Assembly: GCA_026120035.1 (NCBI GenBank)
Contig: JALRME010000040.1
Coordinates: 124,001 to 188,000, forward strand
Direction of reading: 5' to 3'
Length of the DNA stretch: 64,000 nt
Source of the DNA: Coleophoma eucalyptorum
Lineage: Eukaryota > Ascomycota > Leotiomycetes > Helotiales > Dermateaceae
Shown here: piece after piece, positions 1 to 10,300 of the stretch
Numbering within the stretch: the first letter of the stretch is position 1
Layout: every line of letters starts with the position of its first letter
Notes under the pieces: generated by a model
Databases searched by the model: none
Seen by the model: only the letters and a program-made list of their open reading frames with translations
Told to the model about the DNA's origin: nothing
Translations under genes and position numbers: made by a program

Positions 1-2
1 AT

Positions 3-2075
3 GCTGATCTGGTCAGACTGCAAACTCTAGGATCTGCGACTTCTGCAGCTGGGAAGACTGCCTCAACCGTAAGCACAGACAGTTCTAACAAGGCTGATCG
101 AACAGCATCCAGAGACACCGATATCGAAAATGATAGCCAACCAAAAAATGATCTAGAATATCTAGAGAAACACGAGATCTCCGCGCAGGACAATTCCGTT
201 ATTGATGCCGATGAAGGGGAGGAAGAGCCTGAAACACCGGCTAAAACTGTGTGGGATCTAGTTCGCGGGTATGCACCAGCTTTGAGACCACATCTACTCA
301 CCATTTTCGTTGCCCTCGCTGCTGCAAGCATTGTTGGCGGAGCTTTCTCGGGCGAAGCTGTCATTTTTGGAAACACAGTTGGAAGCCTGAATCCTTGTAA
401 CAGCGCATCCTATATTCGCTCTCGAGGAAACTTCTTCGGGTTAATGTTCTTCATACTAGCAATTATTGAGTTTTTCGCAAACCTAGTCAGTTGGGCCGGA
501 TTCGGCTGGGTAGCTGAGAAGACCGTCTACACCGTAAGAGTCTTGTCATTTCGATCGCTTTTGGAACAAGACCTCCAGTGGCATCAATCGAAAGGCCGAA
601 CACCCGCCATGCTTCTTTCCTACATCACCCGAGATGGCAATGCTTTGGCTGGCTTAAGTGGCTCCGTCATTGGTACTTTATTCTCGATCACAATCAACCT
701 TATCGCAGCAATTGTTCTCACTCACATTATCGCTTGGAAAATAGCTTTGGTTTGTCTCGCCTTGGTGCCCCTACTACTTGGAGCTGGTATGATAGAGCTT
801 CGAGTGCTCGGCAACTTCGAAGAGAAGCACGAGAATGCATACACTACGTCAGTCGACATCGGTGTAGAGGCAATCACATCCATCAGAACGATTGCCTCCC
901 TATCACTCGAGGAAGAGGTCCTGAATACTTATCACCGGTCGTTGAAAGGCCCTCGTGAGGAGACTTTCAAAGTTACAATGCAAGCGAGTCTTTGGCAAGC
1001 AATGACCTACTTCCTCGGCAATCTCGTAAACGCTCTGGCATACTGGTGGGGTTCCAAACAGATCATTGCCGGCACTTACACACAAACGCAATTTTTAATC
1101 GTGGTATTTTCTCTCCTGGTCAGTGCCCTGCTCTGGAGTCAAATGTTCGCCCTCGCCCCGGAGCTATCAAGCGCTCGCGCGGCAATGGCAAGAATCCTGA
1201 GTCTTATCGAGATCGGATCCGACAAGATGCAAGGCCATGTACCCAATCTCTTGCCCGCAGGGTCTTGTACCGAACCGGACGTAGAAATGACCGCTGAGAC
1301 AAAATCAGTATATCCATCCGGCAGCCAAGCACTCAGCGTACAACTTTGTGATGTTCACTTCTCATACCCGGCTCGACCCGATATAAAAATATTAAAAGGG
1401 CTGAATATCGACATCCAGCCGGGAAAATTCCATGCATTGGTTGGACCTAGTGGCGCTGGGAAGTCGACCATCATTTCTTTGGTTGAGCGGTTGTACACGC
1501 CACAATCTGGTTCGATCTTGGTTGGTGGCGTTGATGTGACCCAACACCGAGATGTCGCGTTCCGCAGTGACATTGCTCTGGTGCCCCAAGACAGTGTGCT
1601 CTTCGAGGGAAGTGTCGAGTTTAACATGAGCCTTGGGGCTCGACCCGGAAGCGAAGTGACTTTGGCCGAGATCGAAGAGGCGTGCAAGCTTGCCAATATC
1701 CACGACACCATTCATGCATTGCCAGACGGATACCAGACGCTGTGTGGTCCCAGTGGTAGCCAATTTTCGGGAGGACAAAAACAGAGACTATCCATCGCGC
1801 GGGCGCTGGTAAGGAAGCCTAAGCTGTTGATTCTCGACGAGTCAACTAGCGCTTTGGACGCGGAGTCGGAGAAGCTCCTCCAGGACGGACTGGAGAAGGC
1901 AGCCAAGGGTATTACGGTCATTGCCATTGCCCATCGTCTGCACACGATCCGAAAGGCAGATGTCATCTTCTTGATTGAAGGAGGCCGATGCATCGATCGC
2001 GGATCGCACGAGGAATTGTTGGCGAGGTCCGACAGCTACCGGGTGAATGTGATGCATCAAACCGTCGCAGAGTAA
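3..2075 (+). CDS. ABCB-type ABC transporter, C-terminal half (5' truncated by window)
   Basis: The frame is open from the first bases of the window, so the start lies upstream. What remains is about 690 residues: an acidic inter-domain linker, a transmembrane domain with about six hydrophobic helices, and a complete nucleotide-binding domain. Visible motifs are Walker A GPSGAGKST, Q-loop VPQD, signature FSGGQKQR, Walker B LLILDESTSALD and H-loop AHRL. This is the second half of a STE6/MDR-like full transporter (usual length near 1,250). No intron is needed in this part. It lies 731 bp upstream of a SidJ-like hydrolase on the same strand; in Aspergillus fumigatus an ABCB transporter and SidJ sit in the same siderophore cluster, so export of an iron chelator is a reasonable inference. 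Sequence alone supports only a generic ABCB exporter. Confidence 0.9.
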   Translation, partial: ADLVRLQTLGSATSAAGKTASTVSTDSSNKADRTASRDTDIENDSQPKNDLEYLEKHEISAQDNSVIDADEGEEEPETPAKTVWDLVRGYAPALRPHLLTIFVALAAASIVGGAFSGEAVIFGNTVGSLNPCNSASYIRSRGNFFGLMFFILAIIEFFANLVSWAGFGWVAEKTVYTVRVLSFRSLLEQDLQWHQSKGRTPAMLLSYITRDGNALAGLSGSVIGTLFSITINLIAAIVLTHIIAWKIALVCLALVPLLLGAGMIELRVLGNFEEKHENAYTTSVDIGVEAITSIRTIASLSLEEEVLNTYHRSLKGPREETFKVTMQASLWQAMTYFLGNLVNALAYWWGSKQIIAGTYTQTQFLIVVFSLLVSALLWSQMFALAPELSSARAAMARILSLIEIGSDKMQGHVPNLLPAGSCTEPDVEMTAETKSVYPSGSQALSVQLCDVHFSYPARPDIKILKGLNIDIQPGKFHALVGPSGAGKSTIISLVERLYTPQSGSILVGGVDVTQHRDVAFRSDIALVPQDSVLFEGSVEFNMSLGARPGSEVTLAEIEEACKLANIHDTIHALPDGYQTLCGPSGSQFSGGQKQRLSIARALVRKPKLLILDESTSALDAESEKLLQDGLEKAAKGITVIAIAHRLHTIRKADVIFLIEGGRCIDRGSHEELLARSDSYRVNVMHQTVAE

Positions 2076-2806
2076 AAGTAGATTTCCATAGATTTCCATT
2101 CCTAATCACGCAGCTCCGGTGCCCGTCCTCGTTTCCATTGCGGCGTGAACGAGGGTGAGTGAACAGTTCAGTTCAGTTCAGTTCAGTTCAGTTCAGACTC
2201 GGCCCCACCTCCCTCGTTAGTCGGGTGTTTCTCTAGCCGGAGAGGATGCGTCAGATATCCCTCGCCGCCGGCTACCCTAGCAGCAGTCGAGCCCGAAAGC
2301 TTCTAATCTGATCATCTACATGTACTGTACTCCACATAATCTAATCTAATCTGATCCGCTATGCTCACTGCATCGTTTTCCCCATACGTTCGCACGGATG
2401 GACGGACGGACGGACGCGAATGTCCGTCCTGTACGGCGGTGAAAGCCCTATAGCCTGGATTTTACGCTGGATTCTACTTTGGGTGATCCGGTACTGTACA
2501 AAATATGGAGAATCTAGTTGTTTCCCCCTGTAATCGTGCATCGCTCGTTCCCACTCGCAGATCCAACTAGGCCAGTGGACTCGTGCATGTCCTTTGAGCT
2601 GGGAGCTTCCCAAGGGCTGCTTGGCTCCCGCCTGGTGCTTTGGGAGTGCAGCGCCCTGGCCCTCCTTTGTCGGAGCCCGTGGACCAGCGGATTCTGGCGA
2701 CCTACTTAAGGGCTTGCAGCGAGATACAACTCTTCGTCTCTGCCCTCATTTGGGATAACTTTGGAAGCTTGAAATCGCCTTTTCGCTTCCGACGCTGCAA
2801 CGGGCT
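2076..2806. other. Intergenic region with short tandem repeats
   Basis: No gene is supported here. It holds a GTTCA pentanucleotide array at about 2166-2196, a TAATC-rich stretch near 2337-2355 and a GGAC tetranucleotide run at about 2397-2415. The right part is the promoter and leader of the SidJ-like gene. ORFs on both strands in this stretch have no recognisable domain. Confidence 0.6.
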
Positions 2807-3925
2807 ATGGCTTCCAAGTTTTGGCCGAAAGGAGGTCTTCCGGGTATTCTCCATCATTATGTACGTAGGTGTATGCCATAGAGGCAGTCCCTGCCGTTTC
2901 CTGCCGGCGATGCTGATGGCTTGATTGGATAGACCGAAACCCTCGTCGCCTTCGAATATACTTCTAGCGGCGTCCGAAAACCTCACAGTCTCCTGTTTGT
3001 TGGCGGTCTGGGCGATGGTCTCGCAACAACATCGTATATGGCCGATGTTGTTCGAGCACTGCAACCGACGCCATGGTCCCTCTTCTCTTTGAATCTCACA
3101 TCGTCCTACGGACAATGGGGGACCGGTCACCTTGATCGAGACACGGATGAGATTGCTGAGTGTTTACGCTACATCTTGGCTTACAAGAAATCTGAGTTTG
3201 GCGACAGCAAGATCGTCCTCATGGGCCACTCGACCGGAAGCCAAGCGGTACTGCACTACTTGCATAAGCCCAATCCTCACATCAGTACCCCAGCCTTTGA
3301 TTCAGAGCTTGAGCATGTCCTTCGTCCCGCTCTCGATGGGGCGATTATGCAAGCACCAGTATCCGATAGGGAGGTGATACAGTGGGTAGTAAAAGAAGGC
3401 TTTGGAGACAAGTCGGGAAGCGAATTGCAAGCTGTGTATGCCCAGATTGAGGCTCTCGCAAAGAACGCCGAGCGGGGTGATCAGTCCGTTGACACCCTCT
3501 TGCCGTTGGCTTTGACATCGCAAATTGGATATCGCGACGTTCCCATCAGTGCCCGGAGATTCTTGAGCCTTAATAGCCCTGAGAGTCCTGAATCGCCACG
3601 GGAAGACGACCTTTTTAGCTCAGATTTCAGTGATGAACAGTTGTCCAAGACCTTTGGAATGGTTAAAACCCACGGTCTGTTGAAGGACAAGTTGGTGGTT
3701 CTGTTTTCGGGAGCGGATCAGTCGGTCCCCGACTGGATCGATAAGGAGAAACTGTTGCGGAGGTGGAGAGAAGCTACCAATCACGGAGGACAAGATACAA
3801 TCTGGGATGATGATTACAGCGGAATAATACCAGGCGCATCACATGCTCTCAGCAATGATGACCAGGCCGAACCACGTAAGGATCTCTGTAGAAGAGTTCT
3901 GGCCTATTTGAAACGATTAGACTAG
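2807..3925 (+). CDS. sidJ: DUF1749 alpha/beta hydrolase, SidJ-like siderophore esterase
   Basis: Two exons, 2807..2860 and 2933..3925, with a 72-nt GT-AG intron (branch-like TGCTGAT), give a 348-residue protein. Exon 1 encodes MASKFWPKGGLPGILHHY and is in phase with exon 2. The nucleophile elbow GHSTG puts the catalytic Ser near residue 118; candidate acid and base lie in SGADQSVPDW and PGASHAL. DUF1749 proteins include A. fumigatus SidJ, which hydrolyses fusarinine C inside the cell to release iron. No signal peptide is visible, which agrees with a cytosolic enzyme. Position next to an ABCB transporter matches the siderophore cluster arrangement. The gene symbol is an inference from family plus context; other DUF1749 hydrolases exist. 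Confidence 0.75.
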
Positions 3926-5018
3926 ACAAAATGTGAGAACTTAATGATTTTTTAAGTTATTACTATTTGGACTTCAATTGGGAACACAGTAATATCTTTG
4001 CGACATATAATACAGGAGATCAGTCAATTGACATCCGCAGGATTACATTATTGTTCAATTGCTACCTCTTCAATTCGAGTTGCAACTTTATTCTTGAAAT
4101 ATTCGAGCTTGTTACGTAGAGGACCCCTTGGATCTCCTGCTTTCTCAACGTACGAGGTTTCCCAAATTGACTGTTGGCGTTTTGTATGGTAGCAGCTAGG
4201 TCGCTAGCGATCTAACGCTAAATAGAACTTTATTATCTTACTTAAGAGCTACTATTTTACTTCGATCAAAGAGTAAACTCTTACTTTATTGTTTATAGTT
4301 ATATAGTATAACTAGTCACCCTTTTGGGACAAGCATCTTTATAAATATAATAAAAATAAGCTAATCTCCTCCTATTTGTAAGGCTCTGCAATATTAGCTC
4401 TAATAATGAAGAGGGCTCTAGTAGCTAGCGATTAAAGCTAAAGACAAGAGAGGAGAGTGTAAGGATAGAAGGATAAAGAGGAGAATAATAGAGAGGGGGA
4501 AGAGGAGGAGGAGAGGTTATAGGGTATAAATAGTAACCGTTTTCGGTAATCGACCCTTACCTGGCAGCTGGCCGCCGACCTACCGATAGACATCTTCTGA
4601 GTTTTCAGGAACTCCATTTGATATACAAACTTCGGAAGTACTATCTAGAATTAGTGGTAACACTCTAAAAGGTCCAAATAGACCGCCCGATGATTACTTG
4701 GCTAATTCAGTAAACACGTGGGCTTTCGATCACGTTTTCAGTGACACCGAGAATATCGACTATGTAGATGAAGCTCTACTCGCGGATACTTAAGCTGACC
4801 GTGCTAGGATACTGTCGACACTTGTCTACGCTAGCGGAAGCCATCTACACATAGAATCAATATACGGAGGCCTAAGATGAACAACGATTTATGATAATAA
4901 TTCCATTATTAAACAATAAGTATATGCTGCATCACAATTAGTAGATGTCTTTCTCCTCTCACCTTTTCTCTCTCCTGGTGATAACCCGCGTACGGATCAA
5001 ACCGATTGTGACTTAAAA
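3926..5018. other. AT-rich intergenic stretch, possible decayed repeat
   Basis: No coding region is supported. From about 4200 to 4530 the DNA is rich in TA and AG dinucleotides with CTAGCTAGCG-like blocks and a purine-rich run, and looks like a mutated old repeat. From 4560 onwards base use is more normal but frames stay closed. Confidence 0.45.
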
Positions 5019-6041
5019 TTACAGACTAACTACCAACTTTTGAGCAGAGACAGTATTATTTGGGATGATATCAAGAGCGTCTTGAATAGATTCAAGACCC
5101 TTTCCGACGACCTTGGGCTCTGGTGCTGGGATGTATTTTCCCTGGGCAAGTGCCTCGGGGAGAAAGTCTTCGTAAATAAGCTTTCCAATGCCATTATCCC
5201 TGATCGTGGTCGCTAGGTAAAATCTGGCTGTGACATCACCCGGAATTCCTTCTGGTAGGCGTTGCACACAGGCAATGAACTTTCTACCGTCGGACTTCTG
5301 GAGGGTCTCCACACAACCAAAGACACCAGCTGCCTTACCGCTGGCTTCGAAAGCGCCAACCATCGTCTTATTCTTAAACACGGCAACCAGATCTTCCACC
5401 ACGGAGGCACTGTTGTAGTCAAAGACCTGGACCGCACCGAGCTTCTTCATGGTGTCAAAGTTTTTAGCAGAAGCAGTGGTGATAACCTCGTAACCGGCAG
5501 CTGCGGCAAGCTGGATGGCATTACAGCCAATGCTTGATGCTCCTCCCCAAATAAGTAGAGACTTCCCCGTTGTTTTAGGGTTGACGGAAGGATATTCAAG
5601 GCCAAGATTTTCCTTCTCGAAGAGACCTGCTGAGGCGGTTGTTATAGCCAATGGAATCGTAGCAGCTTGTTCGAAGGAGATGGCACTGGGTATAGGGGTG
5701 GTCAAGTGAGGTAAGCACACTACATATGACTGGAAGGCAGCTTGAGAGCTGGCGAGACTGCCCATTGCAAATGGTGCATGTGCAAGGACTCGGTCACCCT
5801 TCTTAAAACGAGTGACCGCACTGCCAACCTCGAAGATCTCGCCAGCTATATCGTTGCCGACGATATTGGGATACGGCAGAGGGAAGATGCCCAAGGCTTG
5901 AAAAGCCCAATCCACAAATGAGATGGCCACTGCACCCGTCTTGATGACTATCTCATCCTCTAATGGTGGTGTATATGGTGCCGGTTTCACCTCAAGACGG
6001 GACTTCTCACTCGTCAACCACGCTGCTGAGTTTGATGGCAT
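5019..6041 (-). CDS. CipB-like medium-chain dehydrogenase/reductase
   Basis: A single-exon ORF of 340 residues. It has the MDR fold: an N-terminal GroES-like half (PNIVGNDIAGEIFEVG, then GDRVLAH) and a C-terminal Rossmann half with nucleotide-binding motif GGASSIGCNAIQLA. The four structural-zinc cysteines and the catalytic GHE motif of zinc alcohol dehydrogenases are absent, so it belongs to the quinone/enoyl-reductase side of the family that databases often call zinc-binding oxidoreductase CipB. Expected reaction: NAD(P)H-dependent reduction of an unsaturated or quinoid small molecule in the cytosol; substrate unknown. Length is normal and no damage is visible. The start MPSNSAAW agrees with usual family N-termini. 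Confidence 0.85.
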   Translation of the reverse strand: MPSNSAAWLTSEKSRLEVKPAPYTPPLEDEIVIKTGAVAISFVDWAFQALGIFPLPYPNIVGNDIAGEIFEVGSAVTRFKKGDRVLAHAPFAMGSLASSQAAFQSYVVCLPHLTTPIPSAISFEQAATIPLAITTASAGLFEKENLGLEYPSVNPKTTGKSLLIWGGASSIGCNAIQLAAAAGYEVITTASAKNFDTMKKLGAVQVFDYNSASVVEDLVAVFKNKTMVGAFEASGKAAGVFGCVETLQKSDGRKFIACVQRLPEGIPGDVTARFYLATTIRDNGIGKLIYEDFLPEALAQGKYIPAPEPKVVGKGLESIQDALDIIPNNTVSAQKLVVSL

Positions 6042-6694
6042 ACTGAGCTGCGCTGAAGTATAATTTGACCTGGTGAGTTGAGGAATCTGCTGTAATAGTG
6101 AAGTTTAAAGAAAATAAGATGACAGTAATTCTTAGATAGGACTTTCATAAACATTGGCAAACCCGTCGTCTATATATCCTCTAGAAGAGGGGGCTTACTT
6201 TTCAGATTTTATGACTTTCGGATTGGGTAATTCTCTAGCTCCGCCAGTGTCTCTCCTACTTGTGCTGCGCTCAAGACGTTGCTATGCCCGAAGTCCACAC
6301 ATCCCAGTTCGGTAAGTCTTTAAATCCGTTATTAAATCCGATTCGCGACACCCCGCTTCGGTTTCTTTAGGTTTACGTTCTCTATTCAAATCCACCCATT
6401 GTGAGCTTTACTTTACGTCCCTTAAGTTTGAATCGCTCATCGGCTGCCAATGCCATTCATCTCTAGAATTTACTGTCATCTTTCATTCATGTTCTGTCAA
6501 ATTATTAGATACGGACTATTATCATAAGCTTCGCTTCACTCCACACCTCCCTCTAAAATCTACTGCACCCGTGCTTTTTTCTACACAGCTGCTAACTCTA
6601 TGAAAAAACTCATCTTGTCTATGACAGCACAATTGCAATATAATTTCCTTTAAGCACAACTGTTACTCCAACAAACATCAAGCATCATAAGCTT
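6042..6694. other. Intergenic, promoter side of the MDR gene and tRNA
   Basis: AT-rich, pyrimidine-rich DNA upstream of the oxidoreductase. No ORF, repeat or RNA structure could be supported apart from the tRNA that follows. Confidence 0.4.
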
Positions 6695-6776
6695 GGCCTA
6701 GTGGCCTAATGGTTAAGGCGCCAGATTTCGGTCAGAAATCCTCTGGAGATTGGGAGTTCGAATCTTCCCTGGGTCG
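6695..6776 (+). tRNA. tRNA-Arg (anticodon TCG) with 9-nt intron
   Basis: A full cloverleaf can be folded: acceptor GGCCTAG with CTGGGTC, D stem GCCT/AGGC around AATGGTTA, anticodon stem CCAGA/TCTGG, and T arm GGGAG-TTCGAAT-CTTCC with discriminator G. The space between the anticodon stem halves is 16 nt, which is a normal 7-nt loop plus a 9-nt intron at the standard place after position 37 (6732..6740). Anticodon TCG reads CGA arginine. A T-run at about 6813-6820 could stop RNA polymerase III. Confidence 0.9.
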
Positions 6777-7391
6777 TATAATCTTCAAGACAGCATAGCT
6801 GTTTCTAAACCTTCTTTTTTGTCCTTTTTCTTTTTGCATAAAAAAAATACACGGTGATTTTTGAAATCTTTTTTTCTATATTTAGAGCCGAAGCAATTGG
6901 TGAGGATTTTGCTCGGTAGAGAGAGTTTGGGGTTTCTACTCGTTCGGTTTGTGGTGTCAACCCATTCAATTTTTTTTTCTTCCCTTTTCTCTCTTGTGGC
7001 TATATTTAATTGTGGGGAATTGTTTTTGGAAGGATGTCGTTGGTGAATAGCGAGAGAGATAGAGATAAGACTTAGTGATAAGGATGCACCCTTTTGTAAC
7101 AGCCGCTAGCCATCGAATTTTCGTTCTATCGCGACTAACTGTCGAGCTGATAGGTAAAGACCAAACCGCTTTCTTATTTCAACCTGATGCTCTTTTTCCA
7201 TTTGCCAAATCTTTGCTCCAAGGGCCGGGTATCTTAGTAGCATGCTATTGCTCCTTTTTATAGTTGTAGCAAAAATAAAGATAGGCCGGATAGTCCATCA
7301 GGAAGTTACTAAAGCCTACCTAAGAAACCTACATGAACCCCCTTGTACTGTTATTCAGAACCAGCCCTGTACCACGACGAACGAGCAGTCC
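6777..7391. other. Intergenic, no gene seen
   Basis: Pol III terminator-like T runs just after the tRNA, then AT-rich sequence with several T homopolymers up to about 6985. Short ORFs on the plus strand have no family features. Confidence 0.4.
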
Positions 7392-10300
7392 CTAAGCCCT
7401 CTTAAAGTTCTCCTTCCCCTTCAGAAATTCCGGCATGCCGTCATCGCTCGTATTCAGACCCTTCAATTTCCTAGCTCTACTTCTCTCCGCCATCTTCAAT
7501 CTCAATTTCTTCCATCTATTCTGCAGCGATTGGATCTCAAACGCTGCTACAATAAGTGGTACCGCTACGGTGAATGTCACGATAACTGTTACTCGTTAGT
7601 TGGGTAAAGTGAGAGGGGGAGCGGGAATGGATAGGGGGAGATTGCAATCGTATGAGGAAGGGGAAGACGAACGTATGTATTTCAAGAAGTACGACTTTCT
7701 TAGGAAGGGAGTAGGAGGGAAATCGCTGCCTTCGGGGAGGACAACACGGTGGAACTCGGCGATAGGGAGCGTGAAAACTGTGGTTATGAATGTGAGGGGA
7801 AGCTGTGATGTGTTAGGACTTACCCGAAAGAGGTGGGGGGACATACGAAGATGATTGTCACAATTGTGAAGACCATTATAGTTTTGGATTGCTCGCCAGA
7901 GGATATTGCTTGGTTACGACTCACACGTGCTTCGAGAACGTAGGCCTGTTGTTGTTTGAGATTGAGGAGATCTTTGAGCTAAGGTGGTATGTCAGTTATC
8001 AGGAGTGATCAACGAGGTATGCAATGTACCGTATCGTAAGCTTGATTGGCTTGTACTTGCATGCGCTCTACATGCTTCAAGTGCTTCGAACTCTGGTCCA
8101 CAAATAACTTGCTGCTATGAACACAGCGGATACGTTGTCCCAGGGCAGCTGGGTCCCTGGTACAACCATGCATGCATTGGAAATCCGCTTGCTCGATGAG
8201 TCCACTCGCAGCTTTGAGAACCTCGATCTGATCATCAAAGACTGCTTTTAACATTCCTAGTTCGTCCTTAATATCTTGAATGTTGCGAAGTAATTGCGTT
8301 TGCTCGGTAACGCTGAAGATACTTTCGAACCACCTTATTGATTCCTCAGATTCAGCTGGTTGCTCTTTAATCCAGCGCATGAATTCTTCGAAATCAGCCA
8401 CAAACTTAGACAGCATTCGCATTACTTGATCGGCCTGTATTTTTGAGTAAGCATCTGCAAGTTGGCTCATTTTGTTGTGTGGAAGTTCCATACCCACTTG
8501 TTTGATTGAACTGAGTAGTTCTTGAGGAAATCAAGGGCTGGATCCATGTCTGCTTTATGGAGAATTCCAACACATTGGCTTATGATTAACTCCGCAAGAG
8601 CATGTGCGTTATTGATTTCTGGTCGACGCGAACTATGCAGGTACGACACAAGGGTTTTGAGAACGTCTGTTTTGTCTGTTGCATCAAGATCCTCGGTGTT
8701 TCGATCATATTGTCGATGGGGAAAGGAGGTCACAATTGTGTCTGCCCAAAATTAGTGAAGTCAATAATTTCAAATCCCGGGGAACATGCTTTCGTCAATA
8801 ATCCACAGCCAAAGCTGGTCAATCATTAAAACTGGGCTGTTCTCATCGTAATAAGGTGCCTGATCAATTTGATGTAGTTTGCTGTTCACATCCTTTAATT
8901 GTTGGATTTTCCATGGCGCGAGTAACTTGTTGACAACATGGCCCCAAGCTGTAACCTTTGAATCTGGACCGCGATTCCCTGAAATTGATTCTTTATTACA
9001 GTCTGCATTGGGGAGTCGTTCCTCCATAGAGATAGGCTTTGGGATGGGTTGTGGTTCAAAATCCTTCAGCGCCGCCTTCCTGTTTCGCAGGTTTATGTTT
9101 TTCATATCAGCATCCAGCTTGAGTTTCTTTTTGTCTTCATTGAATTGTCGCATAACAACTTGATCACTATCTCGGTCGTTTGTATCTGCCAGGTGAGAAT
9201 AGTAGTACTGATCAAGCGTTCGCCGCAGGTGTACTGGCCGCCGTTTGAATAAATATCTTCTCAAGAGCTCATAATAATCTTCTTCGTTTTCGGAAATTTC
9301 AGGGGCGACTTCCTTAACTTTTATACCTTTCGAGTCCCCTTGGTGCCCTGTATTACCAAGGGGACTCAATATGGGCATAATTTCGTTGCCCTTTTCATCT
9401 GGCCATAATGGAGTTTTGCTATTTGAAGTGCGAGCCGTCTTCTGTGTTTCTTCCTTCACCTCTGCAATCATCTTACTCAAAATCTTCCGCGCTAAATGTG
9501 CCTCCCAGTGTATATAAGGCATCTGTGATTTGCTTAGGGCGTGTTTAAGGCATAAGGTCATTGTGGGGACTTACAGCCAGGAACAAAGGATTGGATTGCA
9601 TTTTTTCCGTTTGAGTATGAAAATCTCGATTTTCTGGAACTCCTTGCACAGTAGGACCATCTAGGAGTCATGTGTTAATTCAGAATCTTCAATATCTATT
9701 CTTCAAACCGCGCAGGCTTTCGTACCTCGAACTAATCTTCCACATTGAGGAGCGATGAATCTAGCATGCAGGGAGAGTTCAGGCGAACTATAGAATGGGT
9801 CTTCTCCCCATAAGCTTTTGTATGCTGGCATCTTTTTCTCCTGGCAAATACTTGTTATCAACATCTGGCTAGGTTAGTCTGTGTTCAAATTTTAAACTAA
9901 CATACTTACTTCAGCCCAAGTCATCTACAAATGTTAGCAATTGCTTCCAAAATAATAGGGAAGTGGTATATGATACTTGCATTATTTGTAGGAAGATGGA
10001 TCCATCTTACTTTTTTCTCTCTCTTCTCTGGCTTACCAGGAGGGGTCATTATTCCGTCCAAGACAGCTTTATGGTACAAGATCTCCTCAATTCTGGGTTT
10101 CTTCAGCAACAGGCATTCTTGATCGTCAGTCTCCCAGATATCGACAATTGTTGCGCGAAATCCAACCCCTGGAATCCAAAAGGGCATTGAGAAAACGGGC
10201 TTCGCAAAAGTTGTCCCTGAAACTTTGAGTTCGTTCTCAGCAGGCCTTAAATTCCTCCTCGGACCATGAAACTCCATGCCCGGTTTCTCGCTGTTTGTTA

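Noticed and set aside
8470..8520. Short intron with donor gtgggt and AG at about 8487
   Set aside because: It would be only 32 nt, below the usual fungal minimum; a frameshift explains the join better.
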